Source of the DNA: an uncultured Verrucomicrobiota bacterium
Lineage (GTDB): Bacteria > Verrucomicrobiota > Kiritimatiellia > Kiritimatiellales > Pontiellaceae
Reading direction: 5' to 3'
DNA length: 64,000 nt
Assembly (NCBI GenBank): GCA_913065005.1
Contig: CAJYAJ010000001.1
Span: 28,561-92,560, forward strand
Both the position numbers and the translations under genes were made by a program. Below the pieces are notes generated by a model. That model was not told where the DNA came from, ran no database searches, and saw nothing but the letters and a program-made list of their open reading frames with translations. Positions 42,522-52,962 of the stretch are shown one piece after another (the stretch's first letter is position 1; each line of letters opens with the position of its first letter).

Positions 42522-42956
42522 ATGAATCTGACAAGAAATCAAGAAGAGGTGAAGTTGGAGTTGCAAATCGCGCCGTTGATTGATGTGGTTTTTCTGTTGC
42601 TGATCTATTTTATGGTGACCGCTTCGCTGATCAAGAAAGAGGGAGATATCTCTTTTGTGTTGCCTGCAAATGTGGCGCAGGAGGAGATGGTGGTGGTGCC
42701 GGTTGAGGTGCTCATTGAGGTTATGTCCGATGGGGTTGTGGAACTGGAGGGATTGCGTTTCCAGCAGGCGGATCGTGATTTAAAAAATTTGGTGGTACAG
42801 GTGATGGGGTTGCGTCAGATTGCGCGATCTCAGCAGAGTCCGTTCTTTGTCAATATTGTGCCGCATCAGGATGCACGCCATTGGCGGATTATTGATGTGA
42901 TGGATGCGTGTGCGGCGGCGGGTGTAGAGAGTTTAAGTTTTAGTAAGGCGTTATAA
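42522..42956 (+). CDS. ExbD/TolR family biopolymer transport protein (second copy)
   Basis: MNLTRNQEEVKLELQIAPLIDVVFLLLIYFMVTASLI. Confidence 0.9.
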   Translation: MNLTRNQEEVKLELQIAPLIDVVFLLLIYFMVTASLIKKEGDISFVLPANVAQEEMVVVPVEVLIEVMSDGVVELEGLRFQQADRDLKNLVVQVMGLRQIARSQQSPFFVNIVPHQDARHWRIIDVMDACAAAGVESLSFSKAL

Positions 42957-42958
42957 GC

Positions 42959-44809
42959 ATGTGGAAGCGTAAATCCAAAGCGGCCCAACCGGGCAAGATC
43001 ACGAAAGGCGGTCCAAGCGGCTTTGTGATCAGTTTGGTAATCCATGCGGCATTGTTTTTATTGGCGGGCTTGTTGGTGGTCTTTACGGTGCAGCAGAAGG
43101 AGGAGAAGAAATTTGTTCCGCCGGCACCGGTGGAGCGCCCAAAGATGCAGTTGAAGAAGCCGAAGGTGAAAGTGAAGAAGACGGCGAAGCCGAAGCCGAC
43201 GCAGCGGATTGTGACGAAGATGAAGTCGGCGAGTATGCCGGATATTCAGTTGCCGGAGTTGAGTGGGGTTGCGGATGGATTAAGTGCGGGTTTGGGTGGA
43301 TTTGATCTTATGCCGGATTTAAATGAGATGACGTTGTTTGGCGGTGGACAGACCATCGGGAATGATTTTGTGGGTACGTTTTATGATTTTAAACGGGACC
43401 GGACGGGGCGTCCGATTCCTATGGAGCCTTCGCAGTTTTCAGAGGAGTTGCGTCGGTTTGTTCGAGATGGGTTCCGGACGTCTCGGTTAGCTCAATTTTA
43501 TCGATCTCCGAAGAAGTTATATGCGACGGCGTTTATGATTCCACCGGTGCGTTCTTCTGTGGCACCGAATGCGTTTGGGGAATCTGAGACGGGGGGTTGG
43601 TGTTGGATGGCGCATTATAAAGGACCGTTGGTGTATCATGAAGATACCAAGATTCGTTTTTGGGGGAACGGGGATGATGTGATGGTGATCGCGGTGGATG
43701 GCGAAGTGGTGCTTAGTGCTTGTTGGCCGGATGAGGGAAACTGGGGGATCAGTACGATTGGGGGCGATTGGCGCAGTGATGCAAAAAATAATTTCCGGTT
43801 TTATTTGGGCAATAATTTAGCACGCGTGGGGGATTGGATTGAGTTGAAGGCGGGGGAACCGCGTGAGCTGGATATCATGATTGGGGAGGTGCCGGGCGGG
43901 GCATTTAGCGCCATGCTAACCGTTGAGGTGGAGGGCCAGACGTATGCTGAGAATCGGCAGGGCGGCCCCATTCTTCCGATGTTTAAGACCGATGAGCCTT
44001 CGCGGAATCTGTTGGATGAAATCTTTAAAAATTTGGTGCCGGGGGAAGCGGCCATTACGAATGGACCGATCTTTCGAGATTATGATTTTGCGGCTTCAAA
44101 ACAGGAGGAGGAAGTCGTGGTGGTGGAAGAGGAAAACGTGAGCCCGTTTCGAATGTGGCGTTTTATGAACGGGCAGGAGATCGAGGCGGCGTATATTTCT
44201 ACGATGGGGGATCAAGCGGTTCTGAAGCGGGCCGATGGAAAGCAACGGAAGGTGGCGCTGAGGGAGTTAAGTGAACCAGATCGAGAGTTTATTGATCTAT
44301 CCAGTGCACCGCCCTATTCAATTGATTTTGTGAAGACGAGTGCCGTTCGCTCTATCCAAACAACCCCGTTTCTTGAAGAGGAACCGCCGCGGATTAATGA
44401 CCTAACGTTTGGGGCACGGGTGAAGCAAAGCAATTCAAAGCCGTATAATCATGAGATTAGGGTCGAATATTTTGCAATTGGGCAGGAGTTGATTGGGGAT
44501 GCTTACATTTTGATTGATCGGCAGCAAAGCACGTTTGTTCCATCGCAGATCAATGGGTTTTCGCATACATTTTCTGGTGAGCCAATTGAGTTTATGGAGT
44601 ATGTCTATGATGGGGATCGACGGGGCAGAAAGTATGTTGCGAATGTGGTGGTGATGTATGATAAGTTGGGTCGTATTATGCATCATTCGGCTTCCAATGA
44701 GTGGATGTTTGAGCAGCTCGATAAATTGAAGCAGATACCGGTGGGTCGGTATTTTAATGAGCGTTGTGAGCGCGTATTCCCGACGGCGCCAAAGGCGCAG
44801 CGTTATTAG
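42959..44809 (+). CDS. TonB-position membrane-anchored protein with PA14-like region and SHD1-like domain
   Basis: 616 aa; one TM (FVISLVIHAALFLLAGLLVVFTV), Pro/Lys-rich spacer (VERPKMQLKKPKVKVKKTAKPKPTQ), PA14-like YKGPLVYHEDTKIRFWGNGDDVMVIAVDGEVVLSACWPDEG, SHD1-like FRMWRFMNGQEIEAAYISTMGDQAVLKRADGKQRKVALRELSEPDREFIDL. Confidence 0.75.
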   Translation: MWKRKSKAAQPGKITKGGPSGFVISLVIHAALFLLAGLLVVFTVQQKEEKKFVPPAPVERPKMQLKKPKVKVKKTAKPKPTQRIVTKMKSASMPDIQLPELSGVADGLSAGLGGFDLMPDLNEMTLFGGGQTIGNDFVGTFYDFKRDRTGRPIPMEPSQFSEELRRFVRDGFRTSRLAQFYRSPKKLYATAFMIPPVRSSVAPNAFGESETGGWCWMAHYKGPLVYHEDTKIRFWGNGDDVMVIAVDGEVVLSACWPDEGNWGISTIGGDWRSDAKNNFRFYLGNNLARVGDWIELKAGEPRELDIMIGEVPGGAFSAMLTVEVEGQTYAENRQGGPILPMFKTDEPSRNLLDEIFKNLVPGEAAITNGPIFRDYDFAASKQEEEVVVVEEENVSPFRMWRFMNGQEIEAAYISTMGDQAVLKRADGKQRKVALRELSEPDREFIDLSSAPPYSIDFVKTSAVRSIQTTPFLEEEPPRINDLTFGARVKQSNSKPYNHEIRVEYFAIGQELIGDAYILIDRQQSTFVPSQINGFSHTFSGEPIEFMEYVYDGDRRGRKYVANVVVMYDKLGRIMHHSASNEWMFEQLDKLKQIPVGRYFNERCERVFPTAPKAQRY

Positions 44810-44818
44810 TCCAGCGCT

Positions 44819-46456
44819 TTAGGTGCTCAAGGCGGATGCGACAATAGCTCGTGCTTCTTCTTGAATTTGATGAAGGTGCTCGGGAGCGATGAAACTTTCC
44901 GCATAAATCTTATAGATCTCTTCGGTTCCAGAGGGGCGGGCTGCAAACCAGCCGTTTTTGGTGCAGACTTTAAGTCCTCCAATGGGGGCTCCGTTGGCAG
45001 GTGCGCAGGTGAGTTTGGCGGTGATGGATTCGCCGGCGAGGATTTCGGTCGTGACATTTTCTGGCACGAGTGCGGCGAGTTGCTGTTTTTCTTTGCGGGT
45101 GGCGGGTGCATCGATTCGTGCATAGTAGGGGGTTCCATGGCGTTGCGTCATGGCGGTGTAATGGTGCCCGGGATCTTGGTTGGTTGTGGCACAAATTTCA
45201 GCGGCAAGGAGGGCGAGGATGATGCCGTCTTTATCGGTACTCCAAACGGTGCCATCATGCCGAAGAAAAGAGGCGCCTGCGGATTCTTCACCCCCGAAGG
45301 CGGCAGTGCCTTCGAGGAGCCCGCTGACAAACCATTTGAAACCGACGGGGACCTCTTGTAGCTCACGGTTTAGTTCGTGGGCAATGCGGTCGATCATGGA
45401 TGAGCTGACGAGGGTTTTACCGATACCGGCGTTGGTCGGCCAGTGGGGGCGGTGGGTATAGAGATATTCAATGGCAACGGCTAGGTAGTGGTTGGGATTG
45501 AGCAGCCCGCAGGAGGGCGCGACGATTCCATGCCGATCAAAATCGGGGTCGTTTCCAAAGGCGATATCGTAGTGGTCTTTGAGTTCGATGAGTCCGGCCA
45601 TGGCAAAAGGAGAGGAGCAATCCATGCGAGTTTTTCCATCGTGATCGCGGTGCATGAAGGCAAAGGTGGGATCGGGGGTGTCGTTGCGAATGTCTAGGTT
45701 GAGTCTATAGGTGTCGCGGATGGCATGCCAGTAGGCTCCGCCTGCTCCGCCCATTGCATCGGCACATATGGAGAGATCGGCTTCGACGATGGCCTCCATG
45801 TTGATGACGTTTTTTAGGTCTTCTACATAGGGGGTTATATAGTCATAGGCGACGGTGGTTTCGGCGGCCAGTGCGTCGGGATAGTAGATAGATTCAACTT
45901 CATCATTGTTTTCGGCGAGGAGCTCGTTGGCACGGTCGGCGATCCATCCGGTGGCATCGGTATCGGCTGGACCTCCGTGTGGGGGATTGTATTTGAAGCC
46001 GCCATCCGTTGGGGGGTTGTGCGAGGGCGTGATCACGACTCCATCGGCACGTCCGATATCGCGCCCGCGGTTGTGCGATAGAATGGCGTGAGAGATGACG
46101 GGGGTTGGGGTGTAGCCCTGATCCCGGTCAACCATGACGGTTACTCCATTGGCAGCGAAGACTTGCAACGCACTTTTGAGGGCGGGGGTTGAGAGGGCGT
46201 GGGTGTCTCGCCCGATAAAGAGGGGGCCGTTGGTGCCTTGTGCTTTTCGGTATTCACAGATGGCTTGGGTGATGGCCATGATGTGATCTTCGGTAAAACT
46301 TCCGTTGAGAGAGGTGCCTCGATGACCGGAGGTGCCAAAGGCGACTTGTTGTGCGGGATCGGTGAGGTCTGGTTCCGTTTCATAGTAGAGGGAGATGAGC
46401 TCTGAAATATCGGTGAGCGTGGTGGTGTCAACAGGATGTCCGGCTTTTGGATGCAT
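44819..46456 (-). CDS. pgm: Phosphoglucomutase (alpha-D-glucose phosphate-specific)
   Basis: Start MHPKAGHPVDTTTLTDISELISLYY; QQVAFGTSGHRGTSLNGSF, VVITPSHNPPTDGGFKYNPPHGGPAD, GNDPDFDRHGIV, ARPSGTEEIYKIYAESF. Confidence 0.95.
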   Translation of the reverse strand: MHPKAGHPVDTTTLTDISELISLYYETEPDLTDPAQQVAFGTSGHRGTSLNGSFTEDHIMAITQAICEYRKAQGTNGPLFIGRDTHALSTPALKSALQVFAANGVTVMVDRDQGYTPTPVISHAILSHNRGRDIGRADGVVITPSHNPPTDGGFKYNPPHGGPADTDATGWIADRANELLAENNDEVESIYYPDALAAETTVAYDYITPYVEDLKNVINMEAIVEADLSICADAMGGAGGAYWHAIRDTYRLNLDIRNDTPDPTFAFMHRDHDGKTRMDCSSPFAMAGLIELKDHYDIAFGNDPDFDRHGIVAPSCGLLNPNHYLAVAIEYLYTHRPHWPTNAGIGKTLVSSSMIDRIAHELNRELQEVPVGFKWFVSGLLEGTAAFGGEESAGASFLRHDGTVWSTDKDGIILALLAAEICATTNQDPGHHYTAMTQRHGTPYYARIDAPATRKEKQQLAALVPENVTTEILAGESITAKLTCAPANGAPIGGLKVCTKNGWFAARPSGTEEIYKIYAESFIAPEHLHQIQEEARAIVASALST

Positions 46457-46603
46457 TTTTGTTCCCAATCTTTCTTTTGGAGGGGGCATTCTTATCAATA
46501 AGTAGGATTTGTCTCAACTCTGATTATGGGAAAAACAAGGAGAAGCTTGCAAGCGAAGGCGGGGGTGTGCAAGGTGATGGTTTTACATTCATAGGAGATA
46601 GAT

Positions 46604-46885
46604 ATGGCAGAAGCAGCAGCAAGACATATTTTAGTCGCAACAGAAGCGGCGTGTACTGATTTGAAAGAACAGATTGCAAGCGGGGCGGATTTTGCGGCGC
46701 TGGCGCAGGAGCATTCGCAGTGTCCAAGTGGGGCGCAGGGGGGTGCGTTGGGAACGTTTGGTCGAGGTCAAATGGTGAAAGAGTTTGATGAAGTGGTTTT
46801 CAGTGCGCCCGTAGGTGAGGTGCAGGGACCGGTTCAAACACAGTTTGGTTTCCACTTGGTGGAAGTGACGCAGCGTACAGATTAA
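46604..46885 (+). CDS. Parvulin-type (PpiC) peptidyl-prolyl isomerase
   Basis: 93 aa; [83 protein letters not shown]. Confidence 0.94.
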   Translation: MAEAAARHILVATEAACTDLKEQIASGADFAALAQEHSQCPSGAQGGALGTFGRGQMVKEFDEVVFSAPVGEVQGPVQTQFGFHLVEVTQRTD

Positions 46886-47871
46886 GTGCGTTCGGGGGGC
46901 GTGAGCCCAAACTTGGCATAGGCGCGGTCGGTTGCGACGCGCCCTTGTGAGGTTCTTTTTAAAAACCCTTCCTGTATGAGGTAGGGTTCATACACTTCTT
47001 CGAGGGTGTCGGCTTCTTCGCCGACGGAGACTGAGAGGGAGTTGAGTCCAACGGGCCCTCCGTTGAATTTTTCGATGAGGGTGGTGAGCAGTCGTTTGTC
47101 CATCTCTTCGAGGCCGTCGTCGTCGATATCCAGGAGGTTAAGGGCTTGGTCGGCGAGGTTGGCGGTGATGATGTTATCGGCTTTGACTTGCGCATAATCG
47201 CGGGCGCGGCGTAATAAATTGTTGGCAATTCGGGGGGTTCCACGGGATCGGCGGGCAATTTCGATGGCGCCGTCTTCTTCGAGCTTGACGTTGAGAATGT
47301 GTGCGGAGCGTTGGAGGATCGTGGCTAGGGTGGTGGCATCGTAGTAGTCGAGTCGGTTGGTGAGTCCGAAGCGGGAGCGCATGGGGGCGGAGAGCATTCC
47401 GCTACGGGTTGTGGCACCGATGAGGGTGAAGGGGGGCACGTTGAGGCGAACGGAGCGGGCGTTGGGTCCTTGATCAATCACGATATCGATCACGAAGTCT
47501 TCCATGGCGGAGTAGAGATATTCTTCTACGGAGCGTTGCATGCGGTGAATTTCGTCGATGAAGAGAACGTCTCCGCGTTCGAGACTGGTGAGAAGGCCGG
47601 CTAGATCGGAGGGTTTATCGATGACGGGACCGGAGGTGCATTTGATGTTGGCATCCATGGCGTCGGCTAGGATGTAGGAGAGGGTGGTTTTCCCGAGACC
47701 GGGAGGGCCGCAGAGGAGGACGTGGTCTAGGACGTCACCGCGCTCTTTGGCGGCTTGGACGAAGAGTTCGAGGCGTTCTCGAATTTTGTCTTGTCCAGTA
47801 AAGTCGGAAAAACGGGAGGGTCGGAGCTTTTGCTCAAATTCGATGTCGGGTGTGATGATTTCGCTGTTCAT
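46882..47871 (-). CDS. ruvB: Holliday junction branch migration helicase RuvB
   Basis: [78 protein letters not shown]. Confidence 0.97.
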   Translation of the reverse strand: MNSEIITPDIEFEQKLRPSRFSDFTGQDKIRERLELFVQAAKERGDVLDHVLLCGPPGLGKTTLSYILADAMDANIKCTSGPVIDKPSDLAGLLTSLERGDVLFIDEIHRMQRSVEEYLYSAMEDFVIDIVIDQGPNARSVRLNVPPFTLIGATTRSGMLSAPMRSRFGLTNRLDYYDATTLATILQRSAHILNVKLEEDGAIEIARRSRGTPRIANNLLRRARDYAQVKADNIITANLADQALNLLDIDDDGLEEMDKRLLTTLIEKFNGGPVGLNSLSVSVGEEADTLEEVYEPYLIQEGFLKRTSQGRVATDRAYAKFGLTPPERT

Positions 47872-47916
47872 GATTTTCCATGAAGCCACAGGGATGACGG
47901 CTTGTCACGCGGTTTT

Positions 47917-49368
47917 CTATGCAGCGTTGATGATTTGTTTCCATTTCTGACGAGCGGTTTGCCATTCGGAGGTGTGGGTGGGGGGGTAGCTCTCCATTTC
48001 TTGGGCGAAGGAGTTGCGGATGAGGGTGCGTCCGGCGGCAAGGTCGGTCAGGTCGCCGAGGGCGATCATTTGCATGATGCAGTTGCCGATGGCGGTGGCT
48101 TCGGCGGGTCCGGAGTGGACGGGGCGGGCGGTTGCATTGGCGGTCATTTGATTGAGCAGGTGGTTGCGTCCGCCGCCGCCAACAATCCGAATGCAATCGA
48201 AGGTGCGTTCGCTAAGTATTTCGAGATCGTCGAGTGTTTCGGCATATAAAAGAGCGAGTCCTTCGTAGGCGATGCGAATGGTTTGGGCGTGGTTTTGGGG
48301 AATGGGTTGGTGTGTTTCTTGGCAATATTCGCAGATACGTTGGTGCATATCGCCGGGGGTAAAGAAGCGTTCATCTGCGGGGTTGATGAAGGCGTGAAAG
48401 GGTTCGGCGGCTTGAGCCATTTCAACCATCTGGGTGAAGGTATATTCGTGTCCGTGCTGTTTCCAGATACGTTGTAGTTCTTGAATGATCCATAAGCCGT
48501 TTAAGTTTTTGAGGAAGCGGATGGTGTTGCAAACGCCGACTTCGTTGGTGAAGTTTTTTTCGAGGACGTTGTTGTTAATGCGGGGCTTGGGTAGTTCACA
48601 GCCTAGGAGCGACCAAGTTCCAGAGCTAAGGAAGGCGGCTTGTTCGTTGGGTTGGGTGGGTACGGCGGCGAATGCACAGGCGGTATCGTGGCCTCCGGCG
48701 GCGATGACCGATACGCCATCTACGGTTCCGATTGGGGTTCCGGGGTCAACGAGGTCGGCAAATAGATCGGTTCGAATGCCGGTGGTTTGGAGTAGATCAT
48801 GCGCCCAGGTTTGGGTTTGTGGGTTGTAGCATTGGGAGGTACTTGCGATGGTGCGTTCGGCAATTTTTTGTCCGGTTAGCCAGTAGGTAAGGAGGTCGGG
48901 GGAGAAGAGGAGTTGGTGTGCATGGGTGTAGGCGGGTGCGTTTTGTAGGTGTAAGGCATAGAGTTGATAGAGGGTGTTGATCTCCATGAATTGGATGCCG
49001 GTTTGTTCAAATATGTGTTCGCGTGAACTTTTTTTGAAGAGGGCGTTAAACATGCCGTTGGTGCGTTCGTCGCGATAGTGAACAGGATTTTGGAGGAGGC
49101 TTCCGGTGGTGTCAAGTAGCCCGAAGTCAACGCCCCATGTGTCAATTGAGAGGGAGCGTACGGGGTATTGATTTTGAGCGGTGGCGAGCCCTTCTCGGAG
49201 TTGGCGATAGAGATGGAGAAAATCCCAGTGGAGGTGGCCTTGGAGATCAATGGGTCCATTCCAGAAGCGGTTAATCTCATGAAGTTGAAGTTGATCGTTT
49301 TCGATGTGCCCGGCAATGGTTCGTCCGCTTGAGGCGCCGAGGTCGATGGCTAAGTAGGTTTCGCTCAT
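47917..49368 (-). CDS. rhaB: FGGY-family rhamnulokinase-like sugar kinase
   Basis: 483 aa; YLAIDLGASSGRTIAGHI, LSIDTWGVDFGLLD, GGHDTACAFAAVP, FLSSGTWSLLGCE, RIVGGGGRNHLLNQMTANA. Confidence 0.85.
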   Translation of the reverse strand: MSETYLAIDLGASSGRTIAGHIENDQLQLHEINRFWNGPIDLQGHLHWDFLHLYRQLREGLATAQNQYPVRSLSIDTWGVDFGLLDTTGSLLQNPVHYRDERTNGMFNALFKKSSREHIFEQTGIQFMEINTLYQLYALHLQNAPAYTHAHQLLFSPDLLTYWLTGQKIAERTIASTSQCYNPQTQTWAHDLLQTTGIRTDLFADLVDPGTPIGTVDGVSVIAAGGHDTACAFAAVPTQPNEQAAFLSSGTWSLLGCELPKPRINNNVLEKNFTNEVGVCNTIRFLKNLNGLWIIQELQRIWKQHGHEYTFTQMVEMAQAAEPFHAFINPADERFFTPGDMHQRICEYCQETHQPIPQNHAQTIRIAYEGLALLYAETLDDLEILSERTFDCIRIVGGGGRNHLLNQMTANATARPVHSGPAEATAIGNCIMQMIALGDLTDLAAGRTLIRNSFAQEMESYPPTHTSEWQTARQKWKQIINAA

Positions 49369-49379
49369 GCTTCTTTTTC

Positions 49380-50645
49380 CTATAGGCGGGGCGCATGTTC
49401 AAGCAGGAATTTTTCTGCTTCGGGGCTCCAGAGTCCTTGGTGGGCGGTGACGATTCGATCGAGTTCGCGGTAGAATTCGCCGGGCTGGTTGGCGAGTTCG
49501 GTGAGGGCGACGAGGGGGAAATCGAAATGGGTATAGATCAATTTTTTGCCGCCGGGAATATCGGGTAAATTGAGGGTGGTGTTGATGACTGCATTTAATC
49601 CACCGATGTGGGTGATGAGTCCGGAGGGGTTGACGCGTCCGCTGGCCATGAGTTCGAGTGATTCGATCATGTCGTGTGTGTTGCCGCCGCTGGTGCCTAC
49701 GACATGCGTGGCGGCGTAGTGGACGTTGTAGAAGTTGAATGCGGCGGAAAATTGGGGGTCGGTGGGGCCGGCAAAAAAGTTGAGGCATCCGTCGAATCCA
49801 AGTAGCTGATCTGCTTGTTCGAGTAGCGGTGCGACGGGGGCATAGACAAATACATCGTCGAATCCATGTCCTTCGGGGGAGAGGGCTTTGAGCTCTGGGG
49901 TGGAAACGTTGAGGCTGTTGATATAGTGCAGTTCAACTCCGTGGTTTGCGGCGTCTTCGATGGTGTAGAGTGCGGCGGCTCGGTCGATGAGTTTCTGATC
50001 AATCCCTGTCACGATGACTTGGCTGGGGCGGCGGTCGCAGTGGATAATATAGTCGATGGCGCCGAGACCCATGGGGCCGACGCCGCCGAGGAGTGCGAGG
50101 GAGCCTCCTTCGACGATCCCCATTTTGTGTTCATAGCTGCCGGGGGTGGTGTGATAGTTGGCGTGAAAAGCACCGATGACACAGGAGAGGGGTTCTGCGA
50201 GGGAGCCGAGGTAGTAGGCATCGCCTTTGAAGGGGAGTAGGCAGTTGTTTTTCATGACCTCGGCGGGAATGATAACGTGTTGCGCATCGCCGCCGATATG
50301 GGGGTAGGAGTAGCCGGGGGCGGAGAGGATGCCGACGGGTCCGGTGGGGTCGTTCAGTGCGGGTTGAATAGAGAATTTTTCACCGGGGGTGAATTGATCT
50401 TTCCAGGCGGTGCCTACTTCAAGAATTTTCCCGCAAAACTCGTGACCGATCATAATCGGTTCGTTGGCGATGGCGTTGGGAATGCGCTTATGTTTGGTGC
50501 CTTGTGTGGAGGCTTTGTAGGAGGACATACAGATCGAATCGGAAACAATCTCGGCCAGAATTTCATCGGGCTGGATGGCGGGCAAATCAAGGTCGTCGAG
50601 GCGTAAGTCTCGTTCACCGTGAAGTCGAATGGCTTTTGTTTTCAT
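49380..50645 (-). CDS. Zinc-type MDR dehydrogenase resembling L-sorbose-1-phosphate reductase (SorE-like)
   Basis: 421 aa; KAIRLHGERDLRLDDLDLP, DSICMSSYKASTQGTKHKR, IGHEFCGKILEVG, GVGPMGLGAIDYIIHCDRRPSQVIVTGID; no four-Cys structural zinc lobe. Confidence 0.7.
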   Translation of the reverse strand: MKTKAIRLHGERDLRLDDLDLPAIQPDEILAEIVSDSICMSSYKASTQGTKHKRIPNAIANEPIMIGHEFCGKILEVGTAWKDQFTPGEKFSIQPALNDPTGPVGILSAPGYSYPHIGGDAQHVIIPAEVMKNNCLLPFKGDAYYLGSLAEPLSCVIGAFHANYHTTPGSYEHKMGIVEGGSLALLGGVGPMGLGAIDYIIHCDRRPSQVIVTGIDQKLIDRAAALYTIEDAANHGVELHYINSLNVSTPELKALSPEGHGFDDVFVYAPVAPLLEQADQLLGFDGCLNFFAGPTDPQFSAAFNFYNVHYAATHVVGTSGGNTHDMIESLELMASGRVNPSGLITHIGGLNAVINTTLNLPDIPGGKKLIYTHFDFPLVALTELANQPGEFYRELDRIVTAHQGLWSPEAEKFLLEHAPRL

Positions 50646-50656
50646 TTCATTTTCCT

Positions 50657-51730
50657 TTAGTTGAGCATGACTTGACCGCCGGTAACGGGAAGGGCTTGTC
50701 CGGTTTCATATTGTTGTTCTACGCGATATAAAATGGCTTTGAGAACATCGTTACTGGAGCAGCCACGTCCCATTGGGATTTGAGCTTCGTAGTGGCGGCG
50801 AACGTCTTCGATGGTTTGGGCGCCGGGCACTTTTCCGCTTTCGAGATATTGGACGAATAGACCGGTGGTGGGATCGGACCAGAGCGGACCATCAAAGAAG
50901 TTTCCGGGGCAGACTGTATTCACTTTGGTGCGATCTTCAACGAGCTCTTTGGCGAAACTTTGGACGAGCCCAATCGAGCCGAATTTAGATCCGGCATAGG
51001 CGGCATTGCGATTGGAGCCTTCGAGTGCGGACTTGGAGGTGATGCTGATGATATCGGTTGCATAGTTGCCAGAAGGGCGGTTCATGCGCTCCATTATGGG
51101 CGCTACGTGTTTGGTGCAGAGAAAGAATCCGAGGTAGTTGACATCGGTTACAAATTCAAAATCAGCTTTGCTGAGTGTTTTGACGCTACCGGCTTTGAGC
51201 ACGCCGGCATTGCTGATAAAGAGATCTATGCCGCCGACTTGCTGAACGATGGATTGAATCATGGATTGAACGGAGGCTTCGTCGGTTACGTTGCAGGCGA
51301 GGGGTAAGGCGGTTGTGCGGCCGGCTTTCTGATTTAGTTCATGGGCGAGTGTTTCGGCGCCTTCCAAGTTGAGATCGGCAATAAATACGAGCGCACCTTG
51401 ATCGCAGAGTCCGCGAACAATTCCTTCGCCAAAGCCTTGGGCTCCTCCGGTTACGACGGCGACACGGTTATGAACGGTGGCTGCGCGGCCTGAGGCGTGG
51501 GGTGCGTGGGATGTGCCGTTAACGGCATCGTCATAGTCGGCTCCAATGAGAAAGAATCCGACCTCTTTGATGTGAACGGAGCGGGTTGTTGGCGTGAGCT
51601 GGCTGGCTAGTTGTTCGTAGGTGCAGGTGAGTTCGGGTTGGTCGAGGTGTTCTACATGATGGACGATGGCACTGGATGTACCGTTAAAGGTGTGTCCGCG
51701 GAGAAGCGGTGCGATGTCGAATGAGTTCAT
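50657..51730 (-). CDS. SDR oxidoreductase resembling sorbitol-6-phosphate 2-dehydrogenase (SrlD-like) with about 85-aa N-terminal extension
   Basis: 357 aa; VAVVTGGAQGFGEGIVRGL, catalytic YAGSKFG, C-terminus IPMGRGCSSNDVLKAILY...TGQALPVTGGQVMLN. Confidence 0.75.
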   Translation of the reverse strand: MNSFDIAPLLRGHTFNGTSSAIVHHVEHLDQPELTCTYEQLASQLTPTTRSVHIKEVGFFLIGADYDDAVNGTSHAPHASGRAATVHNRVAVVTGGAQGFGEGIVRGLCDQGALVFIADLNLEGAETLAHELNQKAGRTTALPLACNVTDEASVQSMIQSIVQQVGGIDLFISNAGVLKAGSVKTLSKADFEFVTDVNYLGFFLCTKHVAPIMERMNRPSGNYATDIISITSKSALEGSNRNAAYAGSKFGSIGLVQSFAKELVEDRTKVNTVCPGNFFDGPLWSDPTTGLFVQYLESGKVPGAQTIEDVRRHYEAQIPMGRGCSSNDVLKAILYRVEQQYETGQALPVTGGQVMLN

Positions 51731-52962
51731 AGCAACTCCTTTATATTTTCAGGTTGGTGGGGATTCATGTTTCGTCCGATGGTAGCATAGTGTTGTACAC
51801 GGGTTTCAAGGGATTGATCGATAAGTGGGTTTTCAGGATGAAAGAGGCCGAGGGTTTCGTTTTGTGCGGCGCATTTTTCGTGAGCAATGAGAGCCCAGGC
51901 GGCATCGCAGAGGTGCTGAAAGGCGGGGTCGAGAAGAATGGGGCAGTTAAATGATTGGCGGGAGCTGTTGATATCTACTCCGCTTATTTCCATGAGCCCG
52001 TGATGATGGCATAGCTGCTGGAGGCGTTGGAGTTGTTTGTGCGTATTGCGGGGTGGCATATAGGTGATGGCTTGAAAGCCGAGCTCTTTCAAGGTGTTGA
52101 TAAGCTGATCGAGGAAGCTGTCTTCAAAGGTTTGTGCTCGTTTGTCGCCGGTTGGTGATTCGGAGACGTCGCCGAGGTAGGCGTAGGCGGGAATGGCATG
52201 GATGCTTCGTGCAAAGGCAGCGGCGTCGCGGGCGGAGGGGCATTCATCGGTTCCGGAGGGAATAAAAAAGTGGGGCACGAGTTCGGCTTTTAGGAAGCCG
52301 AGTAAATCATAGATCCGGTGGGGATTTGACTCTTCGTGAAGCTGGTGAGCTATTTTTTTGGAGGGGGATAATCCGAGGTGTTCGTTTAAAAAGGTGGTGA
52401 GCGCTTCTCCGTTTCCGTGTTGTTGGATTAATTTTTTAGCGAGGGCAAAACAAATGTGCCTTTCGGTGATGGTTCCTCCTTCTTGTATGCGTGAGCAGGG
52501 TTGTATGTCGGTCGCAAAGTCGAGCGTGGGGCCGTGACGCTGTTGTAACCACGCATTGAGTTTTTCGGTTTCCGCTTGGCTCCGTTTGAGGCGTGCGGCA
52601 CGAATGGGTTTGAGAAATTGGTCTGTGGCTTCAAATTGGTTGGCGGGAATGCCATGGAATGCGATGTAGATTATATTGGGTTCATCGGGGTTGTTGACGC
52701 GTTTACCCTCCAAGGGGGTCCCATTGAGATGCACACGGATTTCACATCCGACGGTTGCGGCAATGCCATTGGAGCGAGCGGCGGTAAGAAATTCTGGGCC
52801 GCCTGCAATCGCGTCGTGGTCCATCAATCCAACTGTTTTTAGCCCGGCTTCTACGGCGGCTTCGGTAATTTGCGTCGGGGAGTAGGGGCTAAATGAGTAG
52901 GTGGAGTGAACGTGGTTGTTCACTTCTTCCGGTTGATGGGGATTAGACGCCGAGGTTTGCAA
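51727..52962 (-). CDS. PHP-domain protein (putative metal-dependent phosphoesterase)
   Basis: 411 aa; [44 protein letters not shown]. Confidence 0.85.
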   Translation of the reverse strand: MQTSASNPHQPEEVNNHVHSTYSFSPYSPTQITEAAVEAGLKTVGLMDHDAIAGGPEFLTAARSNGIAATVGCEIRVHLNGTPLEGKRVNNPDEPNIIYIAFHGIPANQFEATDQFLKPIRAARLKRSQAETEKLNAWLQQRHGPTLDFATDIQPCSRIQEGGTITERHICFALAKKLIQQHGNGEALTTFLNEHLGLSPSKKIAHQLHEESNPHRIYDLLGFLKAELVPHFFIPSGTDECPSARDAAAFARSIHAIPAYAYLGDVSESPTGDKRAQTFEDSFLDQLINTLKELGFQAITYMPPRNTHKQLQRLQQLCHHHGLMEISGVDINSSRQSFNCPILLDPAFQHLCDAAWALIAHEKCAAQNETLGLFHPENPLIDQSLETRVQHYATIGRNMNPHQPENIKELL

